NCBI GenBank assembly: GCA_963796195.1
Contig: CAWCKS010000002.1
Location: forward strand, 248,001 to 312,000
DNA from: CAWCKS01 sp963796195
GTDB taxonomy: Bacteria > Pseudomonadota > Alphaproteobacteria > Rhizobiales > Xanthobacteraceae
Direction: 5' to 3'
DNA length: 64,000 nt
The translations under genes were made by a program, and so were the position numbers. This document shows positions 32,804-42,080 of the stretch, one piece after another (positions within the stretch are counted from its first letter, which is position 1; every line of letters begins with the position of its first letter). The notes beneath the pieces were generated by a model. The model made no database searches, was not told where the DNA came from, and worked only from the letters and a program-made list of their open reading frames with translations.

Positions 32804-33748
32804 TCAATCGTCGAGTCCAGCAATGGCGCGCGAAAAATCGCGCGCGGTGAATGGCGCAAGGTCGTCGACGCCCTCGCCGACGCCGATGAAATGCACCGGC
32901 AGGCCGAATTTCTCGGCCAGCGCGACCAGGATGCCGCCGCGCGCGGTGCCGTCGAGCTTGGTCATCACGAGGCCGGTGACGCCCGCGACTTTGCGAAAGA
33001 TGTCGACCTGCGACAGCGCGTTCTGTCCGACGGTGGCGTCGAGCACCAGCAGCACCGCATGCGGCGCCGACGCGTCGACCTTGCGTATCACGCGCACGAC
33101 CTTTTCGAGCTCGCTCATCAATTCGGTCTTGTTCTGCAGGCGGCCCGCGGTGTCGATCAAAAGCACGTCGATGGCCTCGGCCTTGGCCTGCGACAGCGCG
33201 TCGAACGCAAGGCCGGCGGCGTCCGAACCGTGCGGGCGCGCGACGACGGGCGCGCCGGTGCGCTCGCCCCAGATTTTCAGCTGCTCGATGGCCGCGGCGC
33301 GGAAGGTGTCACCGGCCGCGAGCATCACCTTGCGGCCTTCGCCACGAAGCCGTGATGCCAGCTTGCCAATCGTCGTGGTTTTGCCGGAGCCGTTGACGCC
33401 GACCACAAGAATGACGAACGGCTTGTTGCCGGCATCGATCGCCAGCGGCTGTGCCACCTTGACAAGGACCTTCTCGACCTCGGTCGCGACTACGGCTTTC
33501 ACTTCGTCGGCCGAAATCGCCTTGTCGTAGCGCCCCTCGCCCACCGCGGTGGCCACCCGTGCGGCCACCTCGGTGCCGAGATCGGCGCGCAGCAGCACAT
33601 CCTCGATATCCTCGAGCATGGCGCGGTCGAGCTTGCGCTTGGTCACGAGATCGGCAACGGCGGTGCCGATCGAGCTCGAGGTGCGCTTCAGGCCGCTGGA
33701 CAGCCTGCGCCACCAGCTTTGCTTCGGTTGTTCCTGGGTGTCGCTCAT
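32804..33748 (-). CDS. ftsY: Signal recognition particle receptor FtsY
   Basis: 314 residues: an alpha-helical N domain and the G domain with G1 GVNGSGKTTT, the SRP-type DTAGRLQNK, TKLDGTARGG and the closing GVGEGVDDLAPF. It docks ribosome-SRP complexes to the membrane; the partner Ffh is encoded at 40117. The short N-terminus lacks the acidic A domain of the E. coli protein, which is usual in alphaproteobacteria. Same strand and close to yciB; mtaB and dapF upstream are on the same strand, but a plus-strand gene intervenes. Confidence 0.97.
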   Translation of the reverse strand: MSDTQEQPKQSWWRRLSSGLKRTSSSIGTAVADLVTKRKLDRAMLEDIEDVLLRADLGTEVAARVATAVGEGRYDKAISADEVKAVVATEVEKVLVKVAQPLAIDAGNKPFVILVVGVNGSGKTTTIGKLASRLRGEGRKVMLAAGDTFRAAAIEQLKIWGERTGAPVVARPHGSDAAGLAFDALSQAKAEAIDVLLIDTAGRLQNKTELMSELEKVVRVIRKVDASAPHAVLLVLDATVGQNALSQVDIFRKVAGVTGLVMTKLDGTARGGILVALAEKFGLPVHFIGVGEGVDDLAPFTARDFSRAIAGLDD

Positions 33749-33792
33749 GCAAGTGTCACTAACATTCTTGCCGTGATAGCGGTTTCGCCGAG

Positions 33793-34527
33793 ATGACGAA
33801 AGCCACGAATTCGCCAGCAGACCTCAAGGTTGCACCCGACGACATTGTGTCGCGCGTACTGCATCGTGACGGCCTGATGCTGATCATCGACAAGCCGGCG
33901 GGCATCCCCGTGCATCGCGGGCCGCGGAACAGCCGCGACAAGAGCGGCGTGGCGCTGGAAGACAGTTTTGAGGCGCTGCGCTTCGGGCTGCCGCGGCCGC
34001 CGGTGCTGGCGCATCGGCTCGACCGCGACACCTCCGGCTGCCTGGTGCTCGGCCGTCACCGCAAGGCGACCGCCTCGCTCGGCCTGCTGTTCAAGCATGG
34101 CAAGATCGGCAAGACCTACTGGGCCGTGGTCGAAGGCGGGCCTGAAGTGGAACAGGGCGTGATCGACATTCCGCTCGGCCGCCTCAACGAGGAACGCGGC
34201 TGGTGGCAGAAACCCGATCCGAACGGATTGCCAGCAACGACCAACTGGCGGGTGCTTGGGAGCGCGCCTGGTGTGACCTGGCTCGCGCTCGAGCCGGTCA
34301 CCGGACGAACGCATCAATTGCGCGTGCACTGCGCCGCCAAGGGCTGGCCCATCGTCGGCGACAGCATTTATGGCACCGCCGCGCGCACCGGCGACGTCAT
34401 GCTGCATCTTCATGCGCGCGAGATCGTGGTGCCGATTTCGAAGAACAAGCCGCCGGTCAAGGTCACCGCGCCGGTGCCGCTGCACATGCGCGACCGGCTC
34501 GCCGCGTGCGGCTGGAAGGGCGAATAG
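33793..34527 (+). CDS. RluA-family RNA pseudouridine synthase
   Basis: 244 residues. The catalytic motif HRLDRDTSGCLVLGR holds the active Asp near residue 79, VDKP-like LIIDKPAGIPVHRG precedes it, and GRTHQLRVHCAAKGWPIVGD follows, all typical of the RluA/RsuA superfamily. No S4 domain is visible. Whether the target is 23S rRNA or tRNA cannot be told. It lies alone between ftsY (divergent) and mtaB (convergent, 3 bp between stops). Confidence 0.92.
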   Translation: MTKATNSPADLKVAPDDIVSRVLHRDGLMLIIDKPAGIPVHRGPRNSRDKSGVALEDSFEALRFGLPRPPVLAHRLDRDTSGCLVLGRHRKATASLGLLFKHGKIGKTYWAVVEGGPEVEQGVIDIPLGRLNEERGWWQKPDPNGLPATTNWRVLGSAPGVTWLALEPVTGRTHQLRVHCAAKGWPIVGDSIYGTAARTGDVMLHLHAREIVVPISKNKPPVKVTAPVPLHMRDRLAACGWKGE

Positions 34528-34530
34528 CTG

Positions 34531-35811
34531 TCAAACCAGCAGCATCTGGCCGTCTTCGCCTGCGATGGTCATCTGCCGCACGGCACCGGGCGTCTCGCCA
34601 CGGATAGCAACCGGAATGAAATGCTCGGTGCGGCCGCGCGTTGCGCTCTCAATCAGCACGGCGCGTTCAGCGCCAACCTCCGCCGCAAGCCGCCACTGCA
34701 AGGCGCGATCGCCTGCTTCGCGCAAGCGGCGGGCGCGGTCCTTGATCAGGCTTGCGGCCACCTGCGGCATGCGCGCGGCCGGTGTCCCGGGCCGCGGCGA
34801 ATAAGGGAACGCATGCACGAAGGTGAGATCACACGCTTCGACCAGATCGAGCGAGCGGCGGAACATCTCCTCGGTCTCCGTCGGAAACCCGGCGATAATA
34901 TCGGCGCCGAAGGTTATGTCGGGCCGAAGCGAGCGCACCTGCGCGCAAAACCTGATCGCATCGGCGCGCGCGTGGCGACGCTTCATCCGCTTCAGGATGA
35001 GGTCATCGCCCGACTGCAGGGACAGATGCAGGTGCGGCATCAGGCGTTCTTCGCGCGCGATGGCGTCGAACAGGTCGCGGTCGACCTCGATCGAATCGAT
35101 CGATGACAGCCGCAGACGCTTCAGCTCAGGGATTTCGCGCAGGATCATCTTGACGAGAACGCCGAGCGTCGGCGCGCCGGCGAGGTCTGTGCCGTAACTG
35201 GTCAGATCGACGCCGGTCAGGACGATTTCGCCATTGCCGGCTTCGGCAAGAGCGCGCACTCGCCTGACGACGTCACGAGCCACAATCGAACGCGAATTGC
35301 CGCGACCGAACGGAATGATGCAGAAGGTGCAGCGATGGTCGCAGCCGTTCTGGATCTGCACGTACGCGCGCGGCCTCGCCGGTGTTGAGGTGCCTGCCGG
35401 AAACGGTGAAGTCACCGCCATGATATCCGAGACCGCGACCTTGTCGCTGCCGGCTGCAGGACCATTGTCGAGCGCGGCACGCGTCGCTAGCCAGCTCTTC
35501 GCTTGCAGCTTGTCGTCGTTGCCGATGACGCGATCGACTTCGTCCATCGCCGCAAACATTTGCGGTTGGGTTTGCGCGGCGCAACCTGTGACGACGATTC
35601 GGCGCTCGGGGCGTTCGCGGCGCAGCTTGCGGATCGTCTGCCGCGCCTGCGCCACCGCCTCGCCCGTCACCGCGCAGGTGTTGACCACGACGATATCGGT
35701 CATGCCGGCGCAAGCGGCTTCGTGAGCGACAATCTCGGACTCACAAGCGTTGAGCCGGCAGCCAAAGCTGACGACGTCGATCGCAGGGTCGGAGGCTTCG
35801 ATGGAGGACAT
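34531..35811 (-). CDS. mtaB: tRNA (N(6)-L-threonylcarbamoyladenosine(37)-C(2))-methylthiotransferase MtaB
   Basis: 426 residues. An N-terminal MTTase domain with three conserved cysteines (GCRLNACES, VNTCAVTGEA, TGCAAQTQP), a radical SAM core with CxxxCxxC (CDHRCTFCIIP) and a C-terminal TRAM-like domain. It converts t6A37 to ms2t6A37 in tRNAs reading ANN codons. The start is 3 bp after the dapF stop, so the two are co-transcribed. Confidence 0.95.
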   Translation of the reverse strand: MSSIEASDPAIDVVSFGCRLNACESEIVAHEAACAGMTDIVVVNTCAVTGEAVAQARQTIRKLRRERPERRIVVTGCAAQTQPQMFAAMDEVDRVIGNDDKLQAKSWLATRAALDNGPAAGSDKVAVSDIMAVTSPFPAGTSTPARPRAYVQIQNGCDHRCTFCIIPFGRGNSRSIVARDVVRRVRALAEAGNGEIVLTGVDLTSYGTDLAGAPTLGVLVKMILREIPELKRLRLSSIDSIEVDRDLFDAIAREERLMPHLHLSLQSGDDLILKRMKRRHARADAIRFCAQVRSLRPDITFGADIIAGFPTETEEMFRRSLDLVEACDLTFVHAFPYSPRPGTPAARMPQVAASLIKDRARRLREAGDRALQWRLAAEVGAERAVLIESATRGRTEHFIPVAIRGETPGAVRQMTIAGEDGQMLLV

Positions 35812-35814
35812 CTT

Positions 35815-36688
35815 TCAGGCCGCCGGCGGTGCGGCGAACAGCTGTGGATCGAATCGCCCTTCGTATTCGAAGGTCGCGGTTCCCGTCATCAGCACGTGAT
35901 CGTCGCTGGTGCGCCACTCGATGCCGAGATCGCCGCCGGGCAGCGTGATCGTCACCTTGCGTTCGGTGCGCCTCAGGCGCGCCGCCGCGACCGCAGCGGC
36001 GCATGCCGCCGAACCGCAGGCGCGTGTCAGTCCGGCGCCGCGCTCCCAGGTGCGGATGATGATGTGCTCGCGATCGACGATGTGGGCGAGCGTGATGTTG
36101 GCGCGATCCGGGAAGATCGGATGATTTTCGAGCAGCGGACCGAAGCGGCCGAGGTCATGGGCGTTGACATCGTCGACCCAGAAGATCGCATGCGGGTTGC
36201 CCATGTTGACGGCCGACGGTGAATGCAGCACCGGCGCATCGATCGGGCCGATCTGCAACTCGATGGTGCGGGTATCGCGGAATTCTTCGGCAAGCGGAAT
36301 CTCCTGCCAGCCGAAGCGCGGCGCGACCCATGTCGACGGTGAACAGATCGGCCGACGGGCCCTGCCAGCAGTTCAGCAGGCCGGCCGAGGTCTCGAAGGT
36401 CAGCGCCTTCGCGCCGGTCTCGGCGAATACACGCTTGGCGACGCAGCGCATGCCGTTGCCACAGGCGCCGGCTTCCGAGCCGTCGCTGTTGTAGATCTTG
36501 ATGAACGCCGCGGTGCCCTGCAGCCGCGGCGGATAGAGCGCCATCAACTGGTCATAGGGAACGCCGGAGGCGACCGCACGCGCTTCGGCCGCCGCGATCG
36601 GCTTTGCCCCGTCGCGCATGTCAACGACGACGATCTCGTTGCCGATCCCGTTCATCTTGACGAAGCTATGGTTTGCGAGCGCGCTCAT
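35815..36688 (-). CDS. dapF: Diaminopimelate epimerase (frame broken once)
   Basis: Converts LL- to meso-diaminopimelate for lysine and peptidoglycan. The start at 36688 gives MSALANHSFVKMNGIGNE. The first catalytic cysteine is in GACGNGMRCVA and the second in LTRACGSAACAAA. The two halves lie in different frames with the break near 36330 (VDMG, then PRFGWQEIPLAEEF). The span is 874 nt, one base over 291 codons, so one inserted base explains it. Since the enzyme is normally essential, this supports sequence error. Confidence 0.93.
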
Positions 36689-36795
36689 CGTCCTTGTGTT
36701 GGCCTTTTTCGCCTGACCGAACATATAGGTGCTGACGCGGGGTGGCGTAAGCAGCAGCCGAAATGCGTCCACGATCTTGGTCTAACGCGAGCGTT

Positions 36796-36813
36796 CATGA
36801 CATAACTGTCATG
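36796..36813. promoter_or_regulatory. Perfect inverted repeat CATGACA-TAAC-TGTCATG in a divergent promoter region
   Basis: Two 7-base arms around TAAC, located between the divergently read dapF (start 36688) and the exported GyrI-like gene (start 36872). The site contains CTGTCAT, the half-site of a PhoB box, but lacks the direct 11-bp repeat, so a dimeric repressor operator is the better reading. Purely sequence-based. Confidence 0.35.
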
Positions 36814-36871
36814 GGACGAACAAGCGTCGGCCTTGTAGGTTGAGTGTGCTGGGCCAGAACGAACACTGCCA

Positions 36872-37706
36872 ATGGAGAGCCTGATGGCCCCTGTTGTGAG
36901 CCGCCCGAGCCAATTCGCGAGCAGAATAGCGGTCGCCGCTCTGGCGCTTTGGCTGGCGCCACTGCCAGGTCTGTCGCAGACACCGCCGGCCGCGACGACC
37001 CCCGCGCCTTCGGCTTCACCGGCGACACCGCCGGCGGCAGCTCCGGCTTCACCGGCCGCGGCCTCGCCACCTGCCGCCACGCCCACGACGCCAACCCCGC
37101 CTGCCACTCAGGCTCCGGCGACCCAAGCACCTGCCGCCTCAAGTCCCGCGCCGCAGCCTTCGGCTCCCGCCGCCCAGGCGCCGTCAGGCCAGCCTCCTGC
37201 CGCACAGGCGACGCCACCCGCAACGCCGCCGAGCACGCAGACCGCTGATCCCTTCGGCGAAGAGCTGACGCTGACCGCCAGGACCGTTGTCCTGATGAAG
37301 GGCTCCGCCGATTGGGACTCGGCATTCGAGACCATCACCGACAGCTTGAAGAAACTCGGCGCCTATCTCGACAAGCAGAACATCAAGGCCGTCCGGCCCA
37401 CCGCTGATCGTCTACACCTCAACCGACGACAATGGCTTCACTTACCAGGCCGAGTTTCCGGTCGATGAGCCGCCGAAGTCGATGCCGAAGGACATCAGCG
37501 TCGGCAAGTCACCCGAAGGCAAGGCGCTGAAATTCGTCCACCGCGGCTCGTACGACAATATGGACAATACCTATGAGGCGATCACCAACCACCTCGACGA
37601 CAAGAAACTCGAGGCCAAGGACATGTTCATCGAGGAGTACCTGACCGATCCGTTGAAGACCGACGACGACAAACTTGTCATCAACGTGTTCGTGCCGTTG
37701 AAGTGA
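36872..37706 (+). CDS. Exported GyrI-like domain protein with Ala/Pro-rich linker (frame broken once)
   Basis: About 277 codons. A signal-like N-terminus (ASRIAVAALALWLAPLPGLSQ) leads into some 95 residues made almost only of Ala, Pro, Ser, Thr and Gln. A C-terminal GyrI/AraC-effector-binding domain follows (DWDSAFETITDSLKKLGAYL, then PEGKALKFVHRGSYDNMDNTYEA and NVFVPLK). One extra base near 37400 splits the domain. ATG 36872 or the in-frame 36884 may be used. The GyrI fold usually binds small molecules; an exported version points to an envelope role. The stop overlaps the possible GTG start of the SIMPL gene. Confidence 0.78.
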
Positions 37707-37711
37707 CGCGC

Positions 37712-38431
37712 ATGCGCAGCAACCTCCAGGCTTACATCGTTGCAGTCGCACTGAGCGCGGTCACGCCGTTTGCAACGCGGGCGGCTGACGTCCCGCCGCC
37801 CATGATTTCGGTGACTGGCGAAGCAAAAGTGTCGGTCGCGCCGGATCTTGCCGAGGTCAACGGGGGCGTCACGACGCAAGCCAAGACGGCGCGCGAGGCG
37901 AGCGACAGCAATAACAAGGCGATGGCGGCTGTGCTTGCGGCGCTGAAGAGCACGGGCATCGCAGACGCCGATGTCAGGACATCACGGCTGTCGCTGCAGC
38001 CGCAGGTTTCGCCCATGCGATCTGGTGCCGACATGCCGACGATCGTCGGCTATCGCGCCAGCAATAGCGTCACGGTACGTGTCCGCGACATTGCCAGGGT
38101 GGCCGAGACGGTTGATGCCCTGTTGGCCGCCGGTGCAAACGAGATCGGCGGCGTCAATTTCATGATTTCCAACGCATCGAAGTGGCTCGACGAGGCCCGT
38201 CCGAAGGCGATCGCCGACGCGCGGCGAAAAGCCGAGATCTATGCCAAGGCGGCGGGGGTCTCGGTCGGTGCGCCGTTGAGCATCAGCGAGGAAGGTTCGA
38301 GCGGCCCGATCGCACCGCGCGGCTTCGTCCAGGGCATGGCCGCCGCTGCGCCAACGCCGATCGCGGCGGGCGATGAGACACTGACGATCACGATCAGCGT
38401 AGCCTACGAGATCAAGCCGGCGACGCCTTAG
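37712..38431 (+). CDS. SIMPL domain-containing protein (DUF541), exported
   Basis: 239 residues. A signal peptide (LQAYIVAVALSAVTPFATRAA) is followed by the SIMPL/DUF541 domain: ISVTGEAKVSVAPDLAEV, the conserved RTSRLSLQPQ, GYRASNSVTVRVRD and ARRKAEIYAKAAGV. Some relatives are oxidative-stress or outer membrane-associated proteins (YggE). ATG 37712 is chosen; a GTG at 37703 overlapping the upstream stop (GTGA) is an alternative. It is coupled to the GyrI-like gene and probably shares its envelope location. Confidence 0.88.
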   Translation: MRSNLQAYIVAVALSAVTPFATRAADVPPPMISVTGEAKVSVAPDLAEVNGGVTTQAKTAREASDSNNKAMAAVLAALKSTGIADADVRTSRLSLQPQVSPMRSGADMPTIVGYRASNSVTVRVRDIARVAETVDALLAAGANEIGGVNFMISNASKWLDEARPKAIADARRKAEIYAKAAGVSVGAPLSISEEGSSGPIAPRGFVQGMAAAAPTPIAAGDETLTITISVAYEIKPATP

Positions 38432-39421
38432 CGCTCGAGCTCCACCACCTGCCCCGGCTTCAGCACGCGAAATTTTTCGCGCGGCAACTGTGCCTCTTCG
38501 AGCGCGGCATAAAGCTCGCGCTCGGGTGCGTCGATCGCCTCGTCGGTCAATTGAAACGTGCCGTGATGGTGCGCCAGCGCAAGCTCCGCGCCGCAATCGG
38601 CCAGCGCCTTCACCGCATCCGACGGATTCATGTGCTGGTCCTTCATGAACCAGCGCGGTTCATAGGCACCGATCGGCAGAATCGCCGCGCGTAACGCACC
38701 ATGGTTGTCGCGCACGCTGCGAAAATGTTTTCCCGTGCCGTAGCCGGAATCGCAAACGATGTAGATTTTGCCGGCGCCGGTCTCAAGCACGAAGCTGGCC
38801 CATAGGGATTTGTTGCGGTCGAACAGGCCGCGCGCCGTCCAGTGCCGGGTCGGCACCAGCGTTGCCGCAAGACCGCCGCCGAGCTCGACGCGATCGTGCC
38901 AGTCGAATGCTTCGGCGCGGATCGCACCGTCGCGCGCCTTCATCGTCTGATCATTGCCAAGCGGCGTGATCACGCGCGGCGAAAACTTTTTCGTCAGCCG
39001 CGACAGCGTCGCGACATCGAGATGATCGTAATGGCCGTGCGACACCAGCACGCAATCGATCGGCGGCAGCGCGTCGAACGCAATGCCGGGATCGTTGACA
39101 CGCTTCGGTCCGGCAAAGCGGAACGGCGAAGCGCGCTCCGACCAGACGGGATCGACCAGGATGTTCTGGCTGCCGGTCTGGATCAGCCAGCTGGCGTGGC
39201 CGACGAACGAGAAGCGAATGCCTGATGTCACCCGCTGCGGCGGCGTGTCGGCATAGGGCGATGGCGCCCACTTCGGCCACTCGCTGGCGTGTGCCCGAAC
39301 GCCGCCACTTCCAGAGATCACGCAAACTCTTTGGCGGAGCGCCGTCCGGATCGAAAAAATGGGTGCCGTTGTGATGATCAGAGGCGTAGCCGTCTGGCTG
39401 AAATTCACTGAAGTTCGTCAT
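38428..39421 (-). CDS. MBL fold metallo-hydrolase (UlaG/NAPE-PLD-like; frame broken once)
   Basis: About 330 residues. The metal motif SHGHYDHLD is in the beta-lactamase fold after LVDPVWSERASPF; the conserved GHxSWL (VGHASWLIQ) and the C-terminal MNPSDAVKAL are as in the UlaG-like/NAPE-PLD branch. The N-terminal 50 residues (MTNFSEFQPDGY, HFFDPDGAPPKS) are in another frame, with the break near 39290. The span is 994 nt, one over 331 codons. The true start is ATG 39421. It converges on the SIMPL gene with a 4-bp overlap of the stops. Confidence 0.87.
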
Positions 39422-39475
39422 TGCACAACTGGCTTTTAGGCTTTCAACTTGCTTCGAGCGAGGACAAGGGTCGTC

Positions 39476-39823
39476 ATGGATATCTACCACGCGTGGTTTG
39501 ACCTGAAGCCCGGTGTCGGCGACCTCGAGTTCTGCCAGCGGCTCGCGTCCTATATGGACAGCCTCAAGGCCGGCGGCCAGATGCAGGGCTGGCGGCTGAC
39601 GCGCCGCAAACTGGGGCTGGCGCCGGGCTCAAACGACTTCCACCTGATGATGGAATTCAAGGACATGGCGCAGCTCGATGCTGCCTTCAATCGGGTCGGC
39701 GGCCGCCGCGAGCCGATCGAAAGCCTGCACTTTGGCGTCAATTCGCTGGTTCAGAATGTGAGCTTTGGACTTTATCGCGATTTTCCGGACCCGGTGCGGC
39801 ACCAGGGCGAGGAGAAATTTTAA
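39476..39823 (+). CDS. Uncharacterised conserved protein (possibly DUF6614)
   Basis: 115 residues beginning MDIYHAWFDLKPGVGDLEFC. The layout resembles a single ferredoxin-like alpha/beta domain: a strand, a helix (ASYMDSLKAG), a strand (GWRLTRRKLGL), FHLMMEFKDM and a closing LYRDFPDPVRHQG. I believe this is the DUF6614 type but cannot confirm it. It is divergent from the MBL hydrolase gene with 54 bp between starts. Function unknown. Confidence 0.7.
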   Translation: MDIYHAWFDLKPGVGDLEFCQRLASYMDSLKAGGQMQGWRLTRRKLGLAPGSNDFHLMMEFKDMAQLDAAFNRVGGRREPIESLHFGVNSLVQNVSFGLYRDFPDPVRHQGEEKF

Positions 39824-39994
39824 CCCGACGCGCGGAACCTTAAGGCCTGATTTCCTTGACTTCTCTCTTGTTTGCATCGTAAATCCGGCCACTTTCGAAA
39901 AGGCTTTCTTTTCGAGCCACCGCCCGGTCCTTGAGGCCGGAGGTCAACGCCCGACAGCGCTGCGCGCCCTCGGGCGCAAAGGTGTTTGGAATGA

Positions 39995-40042
39995 CCCTCA
40001 TCCTGAGGAGCCCGCTGCAGGCGGGCGTCTCGAAGGATGAGG
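39995..40042. repeat. CTTCGAGACG-type palindromic repeat, reverse orientation
   Basis: CCCTCATCCTGAGGAG...CTCGAAGGATGAGG with a GCCCGC...GCGGGC tip. It is followed 18 bp later by a second copy in the opposite orientation. Confidence 0.8.
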
Positions 40043-40059
40043 CCATGGCATAACCAAAT

Positions 40060-40101
40060 CACCCTTCGAGACGCACGCTGCGCGTGCTCCTCAGGGTGAG
40101 G
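40060..40101. repeat. CTTCGAGACG-type palindromic repeat next to ffh
   Basis: CACCCTTCGAGACGCACGC...GCGTGCTCCTCAGGGTGAGG. It ends 15 bp before the ffh start codon, so its hairpin would fall inside the ffh 5' leader. Confidence 0.8.
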
Positions 40102-40116
40102 CAGCAGGACAGCGGC

Positions 40117-41652
40117 ATGTTCGACAGTCTGTCGGAGAGGCTTGGCGGAATTCTCGATCGGCTGACGCGCCGCGGCGCGCTGACCGAGGCCGACGTCGAC
40201 GCTGCGATGCGCGAGGTCCGCAAGGCGCTGCTCGAGGCCGACGTCGCGCTCGACGTGGTGCGCTCGTTCACCGAGAAGGTGCGCGAGCAGGCGATCGGTG
40301 CCACCGTCGTCAAATCGGTCACCCCTGGCCAGATGGTCGTCAAGATCGTGCACGACCAGCTGGTCGAGACGCTCGGATCCGACAGCCAGGGCATCGATCT
40401 CAATGCGCCAGCTCCCGTCGCGATCATGATGGTCGGCCTGCAAGGCTCCGGCAAAACGACGACCACGGCGAAGCTGGCGCGCCGGCTAACCGAGCGCGAC
40501 CGGCGCAAGGTGCTGATGGCCTCGCTCGACACCCGCCGTCCGGCGGCGATGGAGCAGCTCGCCGTGCTCGGCCGCGACGTCGGCGTCGACACGCTGCCGA
40601 TCATGGAAGGCCAGACCCCGCCGCAGATCGCGCAACGCGCGCTGCAGGCGGCGCGGCTCGGCGGCCACGACATCGTGCTGCTCGATACTGCCGGCCGCAC
40701 CACGCTCGACGAAGCGATGATGGCGGAGGCCGCCGAGGTCAAGCGCGCGTCCAACCCGCACGAAGTGCTGCTGGTCGCGGACGCGCTGACTGGCCAGGAC
40801 GCCGTCAATCTCGCGCGCTCTTTCGATGAACGCGTCGGCCTCACCGGCATCGTGCTGACCCGCGTCGACGGCGACGGCCGCGGCGGCGCCGCACTTTCGA
40901 TGCGCGCGGTGACCGGCAAGCCAATCAAGCTGATCGGCGTCGGCGAAAAGACCGACGCGCTGGAGGATTTTCACCCCGCGCGGATCGCCGGTCGCATCCT
41001 CGGCATGGGCGACGTGGTGTCGCTGGTCGAGAAGGCGGCGGCGACGATCGACGCCGAGAAGGCCGCGCGCGCCGCCGAGAAAATGCGCAAGGGCCAGTTC
41101 GACCTCTCCGACATGCGCGAGCAACTCCTGCAGATGCAGCAGATGGGCGGCCTCGGCGGGCTGATGGGCATGCTGCCCGGCATCGCCAAGATGAAGAACC
41201 AAATCGCCGCCGCCAATCTCGACGACAAGGTGTTGAAGCGCCAGGTCGCGGTGATCGATTCGATGACTCGCGAGGAGCGGCGCCATCCCGACCTGCTCAA
41301 GAACAGCCGCAAGAAGCGCATCTCGGCAGGCTCAGGCGTCAAGGTCGAGGAGATCAACAAGCTGCTCAAGATGCACCGGACCATGGCCGATATGATGAAG
41401 GCGATGGGGGGCGGCGCCAAGCGCGGGCCGATGGCGAACCTCGCCAGCATGATGGGCTTTGGCGGCGGCACGCCGTCGCCCGAACAACTGAAGCAGCTCG
41501 CCGAGAAGATGCCCGGCCTGCCGCAAGGCATGCCCGGTCTACCCAAGGAATTTCCCGGCGGCGCACTGCCGCCAGGTTTGCCCGGACTTCCCGGTCTCGG
41601 CGGCAAGCCGCCGCTGCCGGAACTCGGCGGCTTTCCGGGGAAGAAGAAGTGA
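40117..41652 (+). CDS. ffh: Signal recognition particle protein Ffh
   Basis: 511 residues. N domain (MFDSLSERLGGILDRLT), G domain with G1 GLQGSGKTTT, DTAGRT and TRVDGDGRGG, and the Met-rich M domain (MQQMGGLGGLMGMLPG; the SRP-RNA-binding SGV and helix-turn-helix near 400). The C-terminus is a Gly/Pro/Leu-rich tail (PGLPQGMPGLP and related) that is longer than in E. coli. With FtsY (32804) it targets membrane proteins. ATG at 40117 is preferred to one at 40084, which lies in a repeat. It heads the ffh-rpsP-rimM-trmD-rplS run. Confidence 0.97.
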   Translation: MFDSLSERLGGILDRLTRRGALTEADVDAAMREVRKALLEADVALDVVRSFTEKVREQAIGATVVKSVTPGQMVVKIVHDQLVETLGSDSQGIDLNAPAPVAIMMVGLQGSGKTTTTAKLARRLTERDRRKVLMASLDTRRPAAMEQLAVLGRDVGVDTLPIMEGQTPPQIAQRALQAARLGGHDIVLLDTAGRTTLDEAMMAEAAEVKRASNPHEVLLVADALTGQDAVNLARSFDERVGLTGIVLTRVDGDGRGGAALSMRAVTGKPIKLIGVGEKTDALEDFHPARIAGRILGMGDVVSLVEKAAATIDAEKAARAAEKMRKGQFDLSDMREQLLQMQQMGGLGGLMGMLPGIAKMKNQIAAANLDDKVLKRQVAVIDSMTREERRHPDLLKNSRKKRISAGSGVKVEEINKLLKMHRTMADMMKAMGGGAKRGPMANLASMMGFGGGTPSPEQLKQLAEKMPGLPQGMPGLPKEFPGGALPPGLPGLPGLGGKPPLPELGGFPGKKK

Positions 41653-41710
41653 ACCGTTTCGCAATCAACTAATCCAACACCAACTTCATCGATCAAAATC
41701 AGGAGCAAGA

Positions 41711-42052
41711 ATGTCCGTCGTTATCCGTCTCGCGCGCGCAGGCACCAAGAAGCGCCCGATCTATCACGTCGTCGTCGCCAACTCGCGCTATCCGCGCGAC
41801 GGCCGCTTCATCGAGCGGCTCGGCTTCTTCAATCCGCTGCTGCCGAAGGACAACGAAGCGCGGCTAAAGCTCGACATGGAGAAGGTCAAGGCCTGGATGG
41901 CGAAGGGTGCGCAGCCATCGGATCGCGTGATGCGCTTCCTCGACGCGGCCGGCGTCAAGAAACGTGAAGCACGCAGCAATCCGGAGAAGGCCGTGCCGCG
42001 CAAGGAGCGCAAGGCAAACGCTGAAGCTGCTGCAGCCGCCGCCAAGGCGTAA
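41711..42052 (+). CDS. rpsP: 30S ribosomal protein S16
   Basis: 113 residues starting MSVVIRLARAGTKKRPIYHV, the S16 signature, then RDGRFIERLGFFNP. The Lys/Ala-rich C-terminal extension (RKERKANAEAAAAAAKA) is common in alphaproteobacteria. An AGGAGC ribosome-binding site lies 7 bases upstream. It lies between ffh and rimM in the usual order. Confidence 0.97.
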   Translation: MSVVIRLARAGTKKRPIYHVVVANSRYPRDGRFIERLGFFNPLLPKDNEARLKLDMEKVKAWMAKGAQPSDRVMRFLDAAGVKKREARSNPEKAVPRKERKANAEAAAAAAKA

Positions 42053-42080
42053 GCCGTGGGCCTCGAGGGATGAGGCCACT

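Noticed and set aside
36795..36813. PhoB box.
   Set aside because: Only one CTGTCAT half-site is present; the second copy at 11-bp spacing does not match. The symmetric palindrome is the better description.
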